Source of the DNA: Paenibacillus piscarius
GTDB taxonomy: Bacteria; Bacillota; Bacilli; Paenibacillales; Paenibacillaceae
NCBI RefSeq assembly: GCF_022234545.1
Contig: NZ_JAIEUI010000038.1
Location: forward strand, 1 to 32,887
Reading direction: 5' to 3'
Length of the DNA stretch: 32,887 nt
The position numbers were made by a program, and so were the translations under genes. This document shows, in pieces, positions 31,513 to 32,887 of this stretch. How positions within the stretch are numbered: the stretch's first letter is position 1; the number at the start of each line of letters is the position of its first letter. Under the pieces are notes generated by a model. It was not told where the DNA came from. It saw only the letters and a program-made list of their open reading frames with translations, and made no database searches.

Positions 31513-32004
31513 ATGCGCGCTTATCGTGATCTTCAAGCAGGGGTTAGAATCTCGTGGGGCTATCAGCCGATTTATATGATTGATGATGTCGAAATAGATT
31601 TGCAAAAATTGGTTGATGAACATCGTGTACTACTTTGTGGAACGACTATGGATCTTCCTGAAGGGTCAGTTTTTGGAGATATCATTTCTGGTAAAGCCTT
31701 CGCAACAAATAATGCTAGTGTGGCGCTTGCAAATGCTGTCTTCCGTCCAGAGAAGTTTAAAACATTGGTAATCCCCGACATAATTAAACCGAATACCGAT
31801 TGGAATCTAATCATCGAGGAAGCAGAAGAATACGTTGATTCACCGAGCGGATACATATATATGATTGATTGCCCAGACGTCCGTTACTTCTCAATAACTC
31901 AAAAAACTAATTGGCAATACGAAACCTCTCACCTAGAGGTTCAGCTAAAAGGGCAAATAGAAGTTTTTAGGACTGATTTTAAGCATAACACCTTATATTC
32001 TTAA
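31513..32004 (+). CDS. 163-aa protein of unknown function
   Basis: ATG 31513 has AGGGGGAAAAAT upstream, a good ribosome site. The sequence (MRAYRDLQAGVRISWGYQPI, EHRVLLCGTTMDLPEGSVFG, QLKGQIEVFRTDF) is a mixed alpha/beta soluble protein. The opening MRAYRDL and the glutamate-rich middle vaguely recall ADP-ribosyltransferase-type toxins, but no diagnostic triad can be shown. I leave it unnamed. With the 31136 ORF it could form a small toxin-antitoxin or defence pair, on position alone. Confidence 0.55.
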   Translation: MRAYRDLQAGVRISWGYQPIYMIDDVEIDLQKLVDEHRVLLCGTTMDLPEGSVFGDIISGKAFATNNASVALANAVFRPEKFKTLVIPDIIKPNTDWNLIIEEAEEYVDSPSGYIYMIDCPDVRYFSITQKTNWQYETSHLEVQLKGQIEVFRTDFKHNTLYS

Positions 32005-32223
32005 TAAGTATTAGTGAAACTTCTAACCAATCTTCTAACAAGAGCCAATAGCAACAAAACTTTAGAAGTAACAATACGCTTAAAACACACGATTTATTGC
32101 CCAACAGACCCCACGAAAACCTAATAAATATATGCTAAGTCGCACTCGTAAATCATAATATGTATGCTGGATTTGTAAAAGATACTTCAACTATCTAGGG
32201 ACTAATCAAAAAAGTAATTGCAA
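32005..32223. other. AT-rich intergenic stretch
   Basis: I see no gene, hairpin or promoter I can support here. The direct approach to element E4 begins near 32224. Confidence 0.5.
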
Positions 32224-32335
32224 ATAATTACAATCGTGATAAGGTGATTTACAGGATCTGTAGCATCAATTCGTGCAGACCGAAAGCATCGGAAAATACC
32301 CCGTCACCTTAATTGGTTGCTGGTTTTTTTTGAGG
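32224..32335 (+). promoter_or_regulatory. Structured leader E4, related to E2/E3
   Basis: The TTACAATCGTG start and the CCGAAAGCATCGG hairpin (32280-32292) match E2/E3. The stem between them is different (CTGTA with TGCAG). A closing stem AAGGTGA (32241-32247) with TCACCTT (32304-32310) encloses the motif, followed by a T-run and the ribosome site of the 32348 gene. Sequence change with motif preservation is what a functional RNA would show. It may act as a riboswitch-like or attenuating leader. Confidence 0.45.
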
Positions 32336-32347
32336 GGGGACCTTTTT

Positions 32348-32839
32348 ATGGCTAAACTAACCACTGAACGAATAGAAGAAATAATGTTGAAAGAATTACA
32401 AAAATTCGAAGTAGATGAGGAACTGAAAATCTGTAGATATATGAACTTACCTAAATTCATGAGTTTATTAACGAATAGTTCGATTTTTTTTACTAGGGCA
32501 GATAAGTTTGAAGATCCACTTGAAGGAGAAATGCCAGAAGCGGCTAAGAAGGAACTATTTGATAAAGATTTTTTTAATGTGGATTTGTATGCTATTATTT
32601 CTAAATTTATAGGTAGAGAAGTAACAAAAGTTGGTTTAGCAGAAGAAACAATAAATATGTATAAGTCATATAAATCTACGACATTTATAAGCTGTTGGAC
32701 ATCCTTCCAAGCTGAATCATATGCACTATGGAAAATATATGGGGAAGACTATGGTGTAGCTATCCAAACAAATATTGGTAAATTGAAAAATTTAATTGAA
32801 GAAAAAGCATTCCTGTATCTCCTTAAATTTGGGCTTTGA
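32348..32839 (+). CDS. Truncated DUF2971 family protein
   Basis: 163 aa from ATG 32348, with GAGGGGGGA seven bases upstream. ICRYMNLPKFMSLLTNSSIF, FTRADKFEDPLEG, FISCWTSFQAESYALWKIYG and YGVAIQT are the conserved blocks of DUF2971 proteins, which occur near defence and mobile genes. Such proteins usually run to about 250-330 aa. Here, after KNLIEEKAF, the frame enters the 64-bp inverted repeat and stops (YLLKFGL). The gene is therefore missing roughly its last third and is likely inactive. The E4 leader precedes it. Confidence 0.75.
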   Translation: MAKLTTERIEEIMLKELQKFEVDEELKICRYMNLPKFMSLLTNSSIFFTRADKFEDPLEGEMPEAAKKELFDKDFFNVDLYAIISKFIGREVTKVGLAEETINMYKSYKSTTFISCWTSFQAESYALWKIYGEDYGVAIQTNIGKLKNLIEEKAFLYLLKFGL

Positions 32840-32867
32840 AATTTAACGAGCACCTCCTTATGATAAA
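32804..32867. repeat. Right copy of the 64-bp inverted repeat
   Basis: The reverse complement of bases 1-64 with one mismatch at 32820. It starts inside the DUF2971 gene and supplies its stop codon. The remaining 20 bases to the window end (TGGTGTCCACGACGACAACC) are not found at the left edge because the window begins there. Confidence 0.8.
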
Positions 32868-32887
32868 TGGTGTCCACGACGACAACC

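Overview
This window looks like a chromosomal piece of a Paenibacillus-type Firmicute. The reasons are a complete-looking pyr operon with a PyrR attenuator, GC-rich codon use in the left third, Gram-positive ribosome binding sites, secreted proteins with a C-terminal domain and cohesin/dockerin modules I associate with Paenibacillus, and a degraded tad-like pilus locus. It splits into a GC-rich housekeeping part (1 to about 10.4 kb) and an increasingly AT-rich accessory part (10.4 to 32.9 kb). The two are separated by an initiator tRNA-Met gene and a second CAT-anticodon tRNA (probably tRNA-Ile2).

Housekeeping part. One sigma-A-type promoter (213-241) drives a leader with a PyrR-binding loop and a terminator, then pyrR-pyrB-pyrC-carA-carB-pyrF-pyrE, closed by a terminator near 9.45 kb. 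No pyrP, pyrK or pyrD lies in the cluster; two hairpins sit in the carB-pyrF gap. A 54-codon gene and the two tRNAs follow.

Accessory part. The organising feature is a direct repeat present three times (about 13.1, 22.1 and 26.8 kb). It holds the 3' end of a large secreted or pilus-locus protein, a terminator, a 26-aa hydrophobic ORF and a small prepilin peptidase (A24/TadV type). Copy 1 is joined to the N-terminus of a TadZ/CpaE-like protein, so the rest of the tad locus appears deleted. Each copy is followed by different cargo. After copy 1 come an alpha/beta hydrolase, a HEPN protein, three secreted proteins, an unknown membrane-like protein and a LexA-box operon. After copy 2 comes a five-gene membrane operon whose largest member carries an HNH-like motif. 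After copy 3 comes the known DUF4297-HerA anti-phage pair, followed by small unknown genes and a truncated DUF2971 gene. Copies 2 and 3 end in a near-identical structured element with a terminator (E2, E3), and a diverged relative (E4) stands in front of the DUF2971 gene. The region therefore reads as a defence-type island built by recombination on repeated 3' ends of a pilus locus.

The first 64 bases recur inverted at 32804-32867 with one mismatch, so the whole window is bracketed by an inverted repeat. The right copy truncates the DUF2971 gene. This could be a real repeat family or could mark contig edges.

Limits: all family names come from motif recognition by eye, with no database search. 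The most worthwhile candidates for new biology are the 23.2-26.7 kb operon, the repeated cassette architecture and the E-element RNA.
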